Assembly: GCF_032393985.1 (NCBI RefSeq)
Contig: NZ_CP135918.1
Location: 496,001 to 560,000 of the forward strand
Length of the DNA: 64,000 bases
Direction: 5' to 3'
Source of the DNA: Fischerella sp. JS2
Lineage (GTDB): Bacteria > Cyanobacteriota > Cyanobacteriia > Cyanobacteriales > Nostocaceae
Notes under the pieces: model-generated
What the model was told of the DNA's origin: nothing
Databases searched by the model: none
What the model saw: only the letters and a program-made list of their open reading frames with translations
Program-made: the position numbers and the translations under genes
Part shown: positions 35,179 to 43,296 of the stretch, piece after piece
Numbering within the stretch: position 1 is the stretch's first letter
Layout: every line of letters begins with the position of its first letter

Positions 35179-36474
35179 TTAGCTTTTCAACCCATCTGTA
35201 ACAATATCCCCAAGATTAGCCACGGGTAATTGAACATTCACTGTAGTACCACTTGTAGTATCAGAATGAATAGATAATTCCCCACCATGAGCATTGACTA
35301 TGCGTTTAGTGATGGCAAGTCCTAGCCCAGTGCCATTAGGTTTTGTGGAGAAGAATGGCTGAGTTAGTTTTGACAAAACTTCTGGGGGAATAGGTTCACC
35401 ACCATTGCAAACATTGATGCAAACTTGATCTTGAGACGAAGTATCCACTTCCCATTTAATGACATCTCCTGGTAAGACTGCTTCGCAAGCATTGCGGACA
35501 ATATTGATAAACACTTGTTTGAGCTTATCTTTGTCAACCAAGATATGAGGTGTAGATAAAGCCGGAATAAATTCAATTTGGCGTGAGAGTGCTTCTGGCA
35601 TTTCGCATATTGCCATAAGTAACTCACTAATGAATTCATTCACATCTAATTCACACAGTTGCAACACTTGGGGCTTGGCGTAAAGTAAAATTTCACTGAG
35701 CAAATTTTCTAATCGACTGGCTTCGCTTAGTGCTAATGATAATCGCTCTTGCGCCGCTTCAGTCACAAGGTTTTTTTTCGCATACTTTAATCCCATGTTC
35801 ATGGTAGTCAAGGGATTGCGAATTTCATGCACAATCATGGCTGCAAATTCACCAATGGCTGCTAATCGTTCCTGTTCTACCAGCCTGGCTTGTGCTGCTT
35901 GTAATTGGGCGGTGCGTTTTTCTACTTCAGCCTCTAGAATATGATTGAATTGGCACTGCTGCTGGTACAAATGATAATTATAAATTGCTGTAGCGGCACG
36001 TTCAGCAAACAATTCTCCCAGTTGAATTTCTTCTTGGGAAAATTCCCGTGGCTGGTGATGAAAAGAGCAGATAGTGCCAATCACTTCCCCTGTAGCAATC
36101 CGCAACGGTATTCCTAAATAAGCACAATAACCTTCTGGGGCCTGGCCATACTCCGGGTGTTGATTCGCATCTTCCACTACTAGGGAATGACCACTTTCTA
36201 TAACAGTGCCGGTGAGTGAACCATGCAGTGAATAAATGTGTTCGCCCTCGCCCATGTCAATACTACTGGCCAGTACCCTCTCAAAACCTTGCTGACATAA
36301 AGTGACGACTGACCAATCTACCTCTAGCAACTCACTAACTCCACAGGCTATATCATGCAGATAGCTAGTTAGTTCTCCAGTTCGATAGTTTAAAGAGGAT
36401 AAAAGTGCGATCGCTCGTCGCTCACGTTGCCACATTTGGATTTGTAAGTTTTTATTATCAAGGGCTTTGATCAT
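35179..36474 (-). CDS. GAF-domain sensor histidine kinase
   Basis: 431 residues, cytoplasmic. A GAF domain spans about residues 30-165 (ending AERAATAIYNY), followed by a coiled-coil linker (EAEVEKRTAQLQAAQARL). Phosphoacceptor helix HEIRNPLTTMNMGLKY with His216. ATP-binding domain: N-box NIVRNACEAV, then a G1 box that reads CNGGEPIPPEV rather than the usual DNGxGI, an F-box QPFFSTKPNG and G2 GTGLGLAITKRI. The GAF lacks an obvious Cys chromophore site (GYCAYLGIPL has one Cys), so bilin binding is unlikely. No response regulator is adjacent; it is divergent from the SDR gene. Confidence 0.9.
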   Translation of the reverse strand: MIKALDNKNLQIQMWQRERRAIALLSSLNYRTGELTSYLHDIACGVSELLEVDWSVVTLCQQGFERVLASSIDMGEGEHIYSLHGSLTGTVIESGHSLVVEDANQHPEYGQAPEGYCAYLGIPLRIATGEVIGTICSFHHQPREFSQEEIQLGELFAERAATAIYNYHLYQQQCQFNHILEAEVEKRTAQLQAAQARLVEQERLAAIGEFAAMIVHEIRNPLTTMNMGLKYAKKNLVTEAAQERLSLALSEASRLENLLSEILLYAKPQVLQLCELDVNEFISELLMAICEMPEALSRQIEFIPALSTPHILVDKDKLKQVFINIVRNACEAVLPGDVIKWEVDTSSQDQVCINVCNGGEPIPPEVLSKLTQPFFSTKPNGTGLGLAITKRIVNAHGGELSIHSDTTSGTTVNVQLPVANLGDIVTDGLKS

Positions 36475-36658
36475 AAATACAGATTGCAGTATTAAGAAAA
36501 TTATTTTTTAAAATCAAATAGTAATTTGAAAATTTGCTGAGGAAATACTAAGAATTTTCTAACAAAAATATCATCCTTTTATATATATTTCCTTAGATAT
36601 TCATAAAATTTTAACTAGTTATTTGAGCAATAATCAATTTCAAGCTAAGGAGAAAATT

Positions 36659-37456
36659 ATGAGTTTAGAAGGTAAAGTTGCTTTAGTTACTGGTAGTAGT
36701 CAAGGAATTGGGCAAGAAATTGTTGTACGTCTTGCTCAAGCAGGGGCAAATGTTGTCATTAACTATCGCTCTCACCCAGAAGGAGCAGAAGAAACCTTGG
36801 CAAAGGTAGAGAAGATTGGTGGTAGCTGCCACATGGCTTTTCGTCCTAAATCACATGGTTATACTTTGAAAGCAGACCTGGGTAGTGTTGAGGAAGTACG
36901 TCAACTAATAGCAGAAAGTATTAATCATTTTGGCAAGTTGGATATTTTGGTAAATAATGCTGGCATTGAAAAACATGCGCCTTTTTGGGAAGTTACAGAA
37001 GCAGATTATGATGCTGTGATGAATGTCAATTTAAAAGGAGTCTTCTTTGCCACCCAAGCTTTTGTCAAACATCTAATTGCAACTAAGCGCACTGGTAAAA
37101 TTATTAATATTAGTTCGGTACATGAGGAACTACCATTTCCTAATTTTACTGCTTACTGTGCTAGTAAAGGTGGAATGAAAATGCTGACCCGCAACTTGGC
37201 AGTTGAATTAGGAGCCTTAGGAATTACTATTAATAATGTTGCACCCGGAGCAATAGAAACTCCTATTAATACTAAGCTATTGAATGACCCGCAAAAGTTG
37301 GGTGCGTTATTACAAAATATTCCTCTTGGTCGCTTGGGTCAGCCACAAGATATTGCTTCCTTAGTAGCCTTTCTAGCTTCCTCTGAGGCTGACTACATTA
37401 CAGGTAGCACTTTCTTTGTCGATGGTGGGCTACTTTGGAACTATCAAGAACAGTAG
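36659..37456 (+). CDS. Short-chain dehydrogenase/reductase (glucose-1-dehydrogenase-like)
   Basis: 265 residues, classical SDR. Cofactor motif TGSSQGIG (about 12-19), NNAG motif, catalytic Ser in NISSVHE and YCASK (Tyr/Lys), then VAPGAIETPINT and the C-terminal GSTFFVDGG typical of glucose-1-dehydrogenase-like members. A short insert (CHMAFRPKSHGYTL) sits between strand 3 and the usual DLGS/DVS segment. Start at ATG 36659 is fixed by AAGGAG nine bases upstream; the in-frame TTG at 36623 precedes it. The next gene begins 13 bp after the stop, so the pair is an operon. Exact substrate unknown. Confidence 0.9.
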   Translation: MSLEGKVALVTGSSQGIGQEIVVRLAQAGANVVINYRSHPEGAEETLAKVEKIGGSCHMAFRPKSHGYTLKADLGSVEEVRQLIAESINHFGKLDILVNNAGIEKHAPFWEVTEADYDAVMNVNLKGVFFATQAFVKHLIATKRTGKIINISSVHEELPFPNFTAYCASKGGMKMLTRNLAVELGALGITINNVAPGAIETPINTKLLNDPQKLGALLQNIPLGRLGQPQDIASLVAFLASSEADYITGSTFFVDGGLLWNYQEQ

Positions 37457-37469
37457 AGGAAACAAAACT

Positions 37470-38183
37470 ATGCTAGATTCATCCCTATTTATTCCAGTTA
37501 TCCTTGGTACTCCACGTCAAGGTCGCCAAAGTGAACATGTTGCTAAATTTATCGTTGAGCAAGTAGCCGCACGCGATCGCCTAGAGACAGAACTGATTGA
37601 TATTAGAAATATGGCGATCGCTGTTGATGATGCAGGCGAATCGCTCAAAGATCCTGAATTTTCTGCAACTATGGAGCGAGCAGATGGATTAATTATCGTT
37701 GCACCGGAGTATAATCACGGTTATCCCGGTTTGCTTAAACACGTACTTGATACTTGCCTCAAAGAATATATTCATAAAGCCGTTGGATTGTGCGGTGTTT
37801 CCTCAGGCCCTTTTGGTGGTACAAGAGTAATTCAAAATCTCTTACCTGTGATGCGAGAGTTGGGGCTGGTAACTATTTTTTATGACCTCAACTTTAGCAA
37901 CGTTCAAACATTATTTGATCAGTCGGGGAATTTGATTGACAAACCAACCTACATTCGCCGCATGGAAAGGTTTATGGACGAGTTAGTTTGGATGTCAACT
38001 GTCCTCAAATATGGGCGACAAGAAGTCAGCCTAGAGAAGCAAGAGAGTATCCAAGTTAACATTCATGCCAACAAGCCCTGTCCAGAAATAGCTGCTAGGA
38101 TGGGTACAGATGCGATGGATACAGTCTTGAAAGTTAGTACTAATACTGAAACCGGAGAAGTGGAAGCTACCCCGGTTACTTAA
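37470..38183 (+). CDS. NADPH-dependent FMN reductase family protein
   Basis: 237 residues, flavodoxin-like fold. FMN-phosphate loop LGTPRQGRQSEHVAKF (about 10-25) and the second flavin motif APEYNHGYPGLLKHVLD (about 77-95), followed by GPFGGTRVIQNL. This is the azoreductase/quinone-reductase type of NAD(P)H:FMN oxidoreductase. Start at ATG 37470 with AGAGGAAAC upstream. It is translationally close to the SDR gene (13-bp gap), so both probably act in one redox response. Confidence 0.88.
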   Translation: MLDSSLFIPVILGTPRQGRQSEHVAKFIVEQVAARDRLETELIDIRNMAIAVDDAGESLKDPEFSATMERADGLIIVAPEYNHGYPGLLKHVLDTCLKEYIHKAVGLCGVSSGPFGGTRVIQNLLPVMRELGLVTIFYDLNFSNVQTLFDQSGNLIDKPTYIRRMERFMDELVWMSTVLKYGRQEVSLEKQESIQVNIHANKPCPEIAARMGTDAMDTVLKVSTNTETGEVEATPVT

Positions 38184-38250
38184 GTCGCCCAACACCAAAT
38201 TATGGATCAGCAATCAACTAAAACCATCAAAAGAATTATTCTCTCTTTTT

Positions 38251-39006
38251 GGCGTTGCATAATAGCGGTATGAATTGAGGTCAATTAATCATGGAATGTC
38301 CACGCTGTGGATCTTGTCATAACCGTAAGAATGGAAAGAAAAGAGGTAAACAGAATCACATTTGCTGTGATTGTGGTCGTCAATTCATTGATGTCTATAA
38401 ACCACCCAGGGGCTACTCGGATGAAATCAAACAAGAATGCCTAAAAATGTACGTCAATGGTATGGGATTTCGTGGAATTGAAAGGGTGAAAAACGTTCAT
38501 CATACTACCATTATTCATTGGGTTAAACGAGTGGGTACACAATTGGCGGATACACCAAATTCAAAGGAAATTCCGCAGGTGGGAGAACTAGATGAATTAG
38601 AAACATTTATTGGTTCAAAAAAAATAAAATCTGGTTGTGGACGGCGGTAAATCACTTTACTCAAGGTATTCTTGCTTGGGTTTTAGGTGATCGTAGTTCG
38701 ACTACTTTCCAACAGTTATGGAACATTGTCCAGTGTTGGCAGAGTTATTTTTACGTCACAGATGGATACCCTGTTTACCCTTGTTTTGTTCCTGATGGTG
38801 ACCAAATTGTGAGTAAGACCTACATGACACGAGTCGAAAATGAAAACACAAGGCTTAGACATTATTTGGCTCGTCTTCATCGTAAAACTTTATGTTATTC
38901 CAAAACCGAGGAAATGCTGAGATACTCTGTTCGATTGTTATTGCACTACCTCAAATATCGTTCTGTTCCCTTACCTGCCTAAAACATACCTTTATTCAGC
39001 AACGCC
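38251..39006 (+). mobile_element. IS1-family insertion sequence
   Basis: A 756-bp element with imperfect terminal inverted repeats GGCGTTGCATAATAGCGGTA (left) and, reversed, GGCGTTGCTGAATAAAGGTA (right). It holds a two-frame transposase. No direct target duplication is visible between the left flank (CTCTTTTT) and right flank (ATTAATGA), so one side may have been rearranged after insertion. Confidence 0.88.
38291..38982 (+). CDS. IS1-like transposase, expressed by -1 frameshift
   Basis: The first frame (to 38649) is the InsA-like part: zinc-finger CPRCGSCHNRKNG/CCDCGRQF and a helix-turn-helix (GMGFRGIERVKNVHHTTI). At the A8 run 38617-38624 the -1 frame continues as KKNKIWLWTAVNHFTQGI, the catalytic InsB-like part, with DRSSTTF, VTDGY (Asp) and RVENENTRLRHYLARLHR to the stop at 38982. 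Catalytic acidic residues appear intact, and the frame change sits at a slippery run as in other IS1 elements. It is therefore more likely programmed frameshifting than damage. Confidence 0.85.
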
Positions 39007-39351
39007 ATTAATGAGTTGCATTGTGAACATGATGAAAGTCGATGGAATGTGTTGCAATCTCTGGTTACTGAGTGTGGTTTGGTTTTCCCCTTCGAGAAAA
39101 CTTGTTTTATCTGCGATCGCCCTATTAAACTTTCTCTAGACAGCGAAAATCGTCTTCATGCTGAAGGAGAAGCAGCAGTTGAATTTGCCGATGGGAATAA
39201 ACTGTATTTTTATCAAAATGTCCCCTTGCCAGAAAAATACGGTACAGTTTCCCCAGAACAATGGCAAGCACAATGGATACCAGAAGAACCCAGTGATAAA
39301 GTACGACAAGTGCTAGAGCAAGTCATTCGCTCTCACACTTCAGGCCAATAA
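39007..39351 (+). pseudogene. 3' fragment of a DUF6745-like gene truncated by the IS
   Basis: The frame is open from the IS edge (INELHCEHDESRW) to 39351. The segment WNVLQSLVTECGLVFPFEKT, CDRP, SENRLHAEGEAAVEFADG, LPEKYGTVSPEQWQAQW resembles the conserved block of a larger cyanobacterial family (DUF6745 as I recall) in which about 100-150 residues precede it. The first possible start (TTG 39016) is only 9 bp inside the IS boundary, so the gene has probably lost its 5' end. The ATG-led stub before the IS (38202-38250) may or may not be its other part. Confidence 0.55.
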
Positions 39352-39423
39352 TTAATAATGAATAGGAATAAAAAAACATTTTTGCCTCAATGAGCAATTA
39401 GCAATTAACAATTAAAAATTCTC

Positions 39424-40269
39424 ATGAGCGAACCTAAAGGCAGTAAAACTCAAGCTAGAGTTTGGGTGGTGGAAAATGGCAAAATGCGATCGCGTTCTGA
39501 CTATATCACCACAGAAGAACCTTTAGAAATTCGTCTGCTATCTCCACGTCGGACAATTGCTGTCACCATGCGAACTCCAGGAGCAGATTTTGAACTAGCT
39601 GCTGGTTTTCTGTACACAGAAGGAGTAATTAGCAACCGCCAAGATATCCAACGTCTGAGTTATTGCGTAGATGCAGAAATAGATGGTGAACAACGCTTCA
39701 ATATTGTCAATGTAGAACTACGAGAAGACTTACATCCCAATTTACAGCCTTTGGAACGTCACTTCTACACCTCCAGCGCCTGTGGAGTGTGTGGTAAAGC
39801 TAGTCTGGAAAGTTTACATTTGCGGGGTGTAACGCCGATACCCCCAGAACCCCAAGTGACACCAGAAATTCTCTATAGTCTGCCAGACCAACTTAGAGCA
39901 GCTCAGGGTATATTTAAAGCAACAGGCGGTCTACATGCTGCTGCTTTATTTGATGTTCAAGGGCAGTTGTTAGCAGTAAGAGAAGATGTAGGACGTCATA
40001 ATGCCTTGGATAAACTCATCGGTTCGGCTTTATTGAGCGATCGCTTACCTTTGCATAACCACATTGTTATGGTAAGTGGACGCTCTAGCTTTGAGATTTT
40101 ACAAAAGTGTATAGTTGCTGGGATTCCGATTATTTGTGCTGTTTCTGCTCCTAGTAGTTTAGCGGTTTCTGTAGCTAGAGAATTTGAAGTTACCTTAATA
40201 GGATTTTTGCGGGGACAAAAATTCAATGTTTATTCTGGTTGGGAAAGAATCTGGATGGTGGGGAGATAG
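39424..40269 (+). CDS. fdhD: Formate dehydrogenase accessory sulfurtransferase FdhD
   Basis: Carries sulfur from a cysteine desulfurase to the molybdenum cofactor of formate-dehydrogenase-type enzymes. 281 residues. Signatures: RTPGADFELAAGFLYTEGVI near residue 50, the sulfur-carrying Cys pair in SSACGVCGKASLE (about 117), GGLHAAALFD, REDVGRHNALDKLIG (about 190) and SGRSSFEILQK. Both Cys of CGVCG are intact. No formate dehydrogenase or other molybdoenzyme gene is in the window. Start ATG 39424. Confidence 0.95.
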   Translation: MSEPKGSKTQARVWVVENGKMRSRSDYITTEEPLEIRLLSPRRTIAVTMRTPGADFELAAGFLYTEGVISNRQDIQRLSYCVDAEIDGEQRFNIVNVELREDLHPNLQPLERHFYTSSACGVCGKASLESLHLRGVTPIPPEPQVTPEILYSLPDQLRAAQGIFKATGGLHAAALFDVQGQLLAVREDVGRHNALDKLIGSALLSDRLPLHNHIVMVSGRSSFEILQKCIVAGIPIICAVSAPSSLAVSVAREFEVTLIGFLRGQKFNVYSGWERIWMVGR

Positions 40270-40354
40270 GGAGATAGGGAGGTGGGGAGATGGGGAGAAA
40301 ACTTCTCCTTAATTACCCCATGTCTCAGTTACTATTTTTGAATGCAACTTTGAG

Positions 40355-40486
40355 TTATACCAATTCAAATAATGTTTGCTACAGATAACTTCACCCGCCT
40401 AACCCCACCCTCCCCTTAGAAAGGGGAGGGTTAGGTTGGGGTGTTATATAATCCATGTGTTGTATTCTTTTTTCAAATTGGTATTA
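40355..40486. mobile_element. MITE, TAATACCAATT-end family (copy 2)
   Basis: A 132-bp element. The left end TTATACCAATTCAAATAATG and the right end (reversed TAATACCAATTTGAAAAAAG) match copy 1 at 9785-9889; the first ~30 bases continue GTTTGCTACAGA. The core is a different hairpin (CCCTCCCCTTAGAAAGGGGA). The right-end TTA (40484-40486) is the complement of the TAA stop of the adjacent TPR gene. Confidence 0.85.
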
Positions 40487-41752
40487 ACCGCGATCGCGTT
40501 CCAAATCATCAATCACTTTTTCCATGTACCATTCTTCTGACATCCCAGGATAGTATCTCTTGGTTTGATCTATTAACCGTTGGGCTATTTCCCAATATCC
40601 CCCGACTAGTCTTAATAAGCGTTGTTGTAGCAGGTTATACTTAATTTGCTTCGATTCAATACTTGGAGACTGAATTTTATTGAGACTTTCAAGGACGTGT
40701 TCGTAATTTTTCCAGTCTTCTTTTTCACAAAATATACTTGCTGCTTGCTGATAATCGGCTATGGCACGTTGCATTTCTTCCATGTGGGCATAAGCAAGAC
40801 CGCGATTGTAGTAAGCTTGAGGATCACCAGGGTGAATTTCTAGAGCTTGAGTATAGTCAGTTACCGCACCAAAATAGTTACCCATTGCCCGGTAAACATT
40901 GCCTCTGGCAATATAAAGCAAGGCATCCTCTGGTTGTATTTGCAGTGCTTGGTTAAAATCGATGATCGCGCCTTGATGATCTCCTAGCTGAAAACGCGCC
41001 TTTCCTCGGTTGCGATAGACAATCGCATCTTGAAAATTGAGTTGTAGGGCTTGGTTAAAGTCTGCGATCGCTTCACGATAGTTTCCCTGTTTATAACGTA
41101 CCACCCCACGACAGCAATAAGCTTGTGCATCTTGCGGATCGACTTGTAACGCCCAGTTTAAATCTTCTAATGCTTGGCGAGTATCCCCTTTTTCTGCCTT
41201 TTCCAACAACTGGGTGAAATATTCCTGCGGTGACATAATCGGTATAGTTGGGGTAGGGCGTTGGTGAACCACAGTAAGATTTTGTTTGGGTTGCAGTTGT
41301 TTAATTTTTTCCAAACACAGACGACAGTTATCTTTATCCTTTTGTTGTAGATATAAATCCGCAGCTAACTTAAAATTAGCGATCGCATCATGAACACGTC
41401 CCATTTTGCGGTATATAATTCCCCGTAAATTATAAGCCGCAGCGTGATCGCGATTGAAACGAATAACTTGGTCTGCATCAGCAAGCGCCCCCGGCAAATT
41501 TTTCAGCGCTACTCTTGCCAAAGCGCGACAATAATAAGCCTCGACACATTCAGGATTTAGTTGCAGAGCTTCCGTATAATCAGAAACAGCCAAAAGAATT
41601 TCGCCAGAATCATAGTATGCTAAACCCCGTTGGCAGAAAGTATCAGCAAAGTAAGGGTTGATCTCAATAGCACTTGTAAATTCTGCGATCGCTCCAGCAT
41701 AATCTTTTTGCTTTGCTTTAGCCAATCCCCTATTGTAAAAATCATTATTCAT
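40484..41752 (-). CDS. Tetratricopeptide-repeat protein
   Basis: 422 residues, no signal peptide or membrane segment. About nine TPR units are seen in two blocks (residues 3-140 and 175-335), for example YYDSGEILLAVSDYTEALQLNP and RYKQGNYREAIADFNQALQL. They are separated by a linker (NLTVVHQRPTPTIPIMS). The C-terminal ~75 residues are non-repeat and helical (LLRLVGGYWEIAQRLIDQT, GMSEEWYMEKVIDDLERDRG). TPR proteins mediate protein interactions; the partner is unknown. The stop codon lies in the terminal bases of a MITE. Confidence 0.88.
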   Translation of the reverse strand: MNNDFYNRGLAKAKQKDYAGAIAEFTSAIEINPYFADTFCQRGLAYYDSGEILLAVSDYTEALQLNPECVEAYYCRALARVALKNLPGALADADQVIRFNRDHAAAYNLRGIIYRKMGRVHDAIANFKLAADLYLQQKDKDNCRLCLEKIKQLQPKQNLTVVHQRPTPTIPIMSPQEYFTQLLEKAEKGDTRQALEDLNWALQVDPQDAQAYCCRGVVRYKQGNYREAIADFNQALQLNFQDAIVYRNRGKARFQLGDHQGAIIDFNQALQIQPEDALLYIARGNVYRAMGNYFGAVTDYTQALEIHPGDPQAYYNRGLAYAHMEEMQRAIADYQQAASIFCEKEDWKNYEHVLESLNKIQSPSIESKQIKYNLLQQRLLRLVGGYWEIAQRLIDQTKRYYPGMSEEWYMEKVIDDLERDRG

Positions 41753-41787
41753 ATAACTACTAACAGCTAACTACTAACCACTAAATA

Positions 41788-42648
41788 ATGACAGCCGACT
41801 ACCTTTACTATTACCCAACTTTATACCCTGGTATCTTACTCAGACGCTATAAACGCTTTTTTGCTGATATTGAACTTGCTTCTGGGGAGGTAGTGACAGC
41901 ACATTGTCCAAATACAGGGCCAATGACAGGAGTATGTATCCCTGGTAATGCAGTGCAGCTTTCTAAAAGTGATAATCCCAATCGTAAATTAGCTTACACT
42001 TGGGAATTAATTCAAGTGCATGATAATGAACCAACTTGGGTAGGTGTTAATACAAGTTTGCCTAATCGCATCATTAAATTAGCATTAGAAAAAAATCTTT
42101 TCCCTCAGTTGGGTAAATATAGTCAAATTCGTAGTGAAGTCGTCTACGGACAAGATAAAAAAAGCCGAGTAGATTTTTTTCTATCTGTAAGTGCAACACT
42201 AGCCCAACAAGCGAATCCACTGCTAATCGACGTAGATAGGACAACTTTATCAGAAGCATCATCACAAGAAGATAGTACATTGCTAATCACAGATCATCAT
42301 CGTCCGATTTATTTAGAAGTAAAAAACACTACTTGGGCGCAAGACAAACTCGCCTTATTTCCCGATACAGAAACAACACGAGGACAAAAACATTTGCGAG
42401 AATTAATGGCACTCCTTCCCCAAAGCCGGGCAGTGATGCTTTACTTTATTAATCGGGGAGATTGTGAAGAATTTGCCCCTGGTGATAGTGCCGATCCCGT
42501 ATATGGAAAATTATTACGGCAAGCAATATCCTTAGGTTTGGAAGTTCTACCTTGTCGTTTTGAAATCTCACCAATAGGTATCCGCTACTTAGGTTTAGCG
42601 AAACCTAAATTCTCTGTTGCATCGAACTCACCTAACATTAAGATATAA
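41788..42648 (+). CDS. sfsA: SfsA family DNA/RNA-associated nuclease
   Basis: 286 residues, longer than the usual ~230-240. Family motifs: YKRFFADIEL, ahCPNTGPMTG, NTSLPNRI, SRVDFFL (PD-type catalytic Asp region) and IYLEVKNTT (ExK). The later part has FPDTETTRGQKHLRELM and NRGD. The extra length is a ~38-residue Ser/Thr/Asp-rich insert (about 134-172, SATLAQQANPLLIDVDR...) exactly between the catalytic Asp strand and the ExK strand. SfsA was named for maltose-fermentation stimulation, but the fold is a nuclease. Divergent from the TPR gene (35 bp). Confidence 0.9.
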   Translation: MTADYLYYYPTLYPGILLRRYKRFFADIELASGEVVTAHCPNTGPMTGVCIPGNAVQLSKSDNPNRKLAYTWELIQVHDNEPTWVGVNTSLPNRIIKLALEKNLFPQLGKYSQIRSEVVYGQDKKSRVDFFLSVSATLAQQANPLLIDVDRTTLSEASSQEDSTLLITDHHRPIYLEVKNTTWAQDKLALFPDTETTRGQKHLRELMALLPQSRAVMLYFINRGDCEEFAPGDSADPVYGKLLRQAISLGLEVLPCRFEISPIGIRYLGLAKPKFSVASNSPNIKI

Positions 42649-42743
42649 AAGCATACCAATAATCTATCTGTGATCATCTGTGTGTATCAGTGTGCATCAG
42701 TGTTCGATAAAAAATTTTTGCACAATTTCAACTTTAATATCTA

Positions 42744-43184
42744 ATGGTTATAAAACAAACTTTATTCTGGGGTTGCTGGTTCACTTCACTTGCTACTACT
42801 GCCCTGCTATTTTTTTGGTCATTACCCCTCTCCCCATTTAAACATCCTGGAATCAATGCTAATGAGGCAGTCATTATCTTCTTCCCCATCATGGGTATAC
42901 GCTGGCTGACTCTCGCCACAACCCTTGCTCTTGTCGTTATCGTTTGCGGACAACGCCTGAACTTAGCTACCCACTGGATTGTCATTCTTACTATTCTTGT
43001 GCTAGCCCTCCATTTCCTGCTGGGAGTAATTAATATAGGCATCATGAACGCTTGGCTCTCTGTTGAGCCTATTAAGACACGCACTACTAACGCCATTTAC
43101 GCAGCAATTTACTTTGGATTGCCCATGTTTTGGATGTTACTCACAGCACCCCTAATGCTGAGCGCTGCTCGTTTTCGTAGTTGA
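42744..43184 (+). CDS. Four-helix membrane protein, unknown
   Basis: 146 residues with four hydrophobic segments (about 5-27, 50-68, 75-98, 120-142). Conserved-looking positions are NANEAVIIFFPIMGIRW between helices 1 and 2, and NAWLSVEPIKTRTTNAIY before helix 4. No enzymatic motif. It lies 95 bp after sfsA in the same direction and may be co-transcribed. I do not recognise the family. Confidence 0.7.
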   Translation: MVIKQTLFWGCWFTSLATTALLFFWSLPLSPFKHPGINANEAVIIFFPIMGIRWLTLATTLALVVIVCGQRLNLATHWIVILTILVLALHFLLGVINIGIMNAWLSVEPIKTRTTNAIYAAIYFGLPMFWMLLTAPLMLSAARFRS

Positions 43185-43296
43185 AGCCATCTTCCGAAAA
43201 AATTTTGTAGACAACATCTATGTTTTTTCCCTGCACTCTCTGAAAATTTGACTCCTCCTACACCCTTACACCCCCACACCCTTTTTCAAGTTAGTA

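Noticed and set aside
38202-38273. ATG-led frame (MDQQSTKTIK) running into the IS1 left end
   Set aside because: Could be the 5' stub of the gene interrupted by the IS, but there is no target duplication and no detectable similarity to link it, so it is not called.
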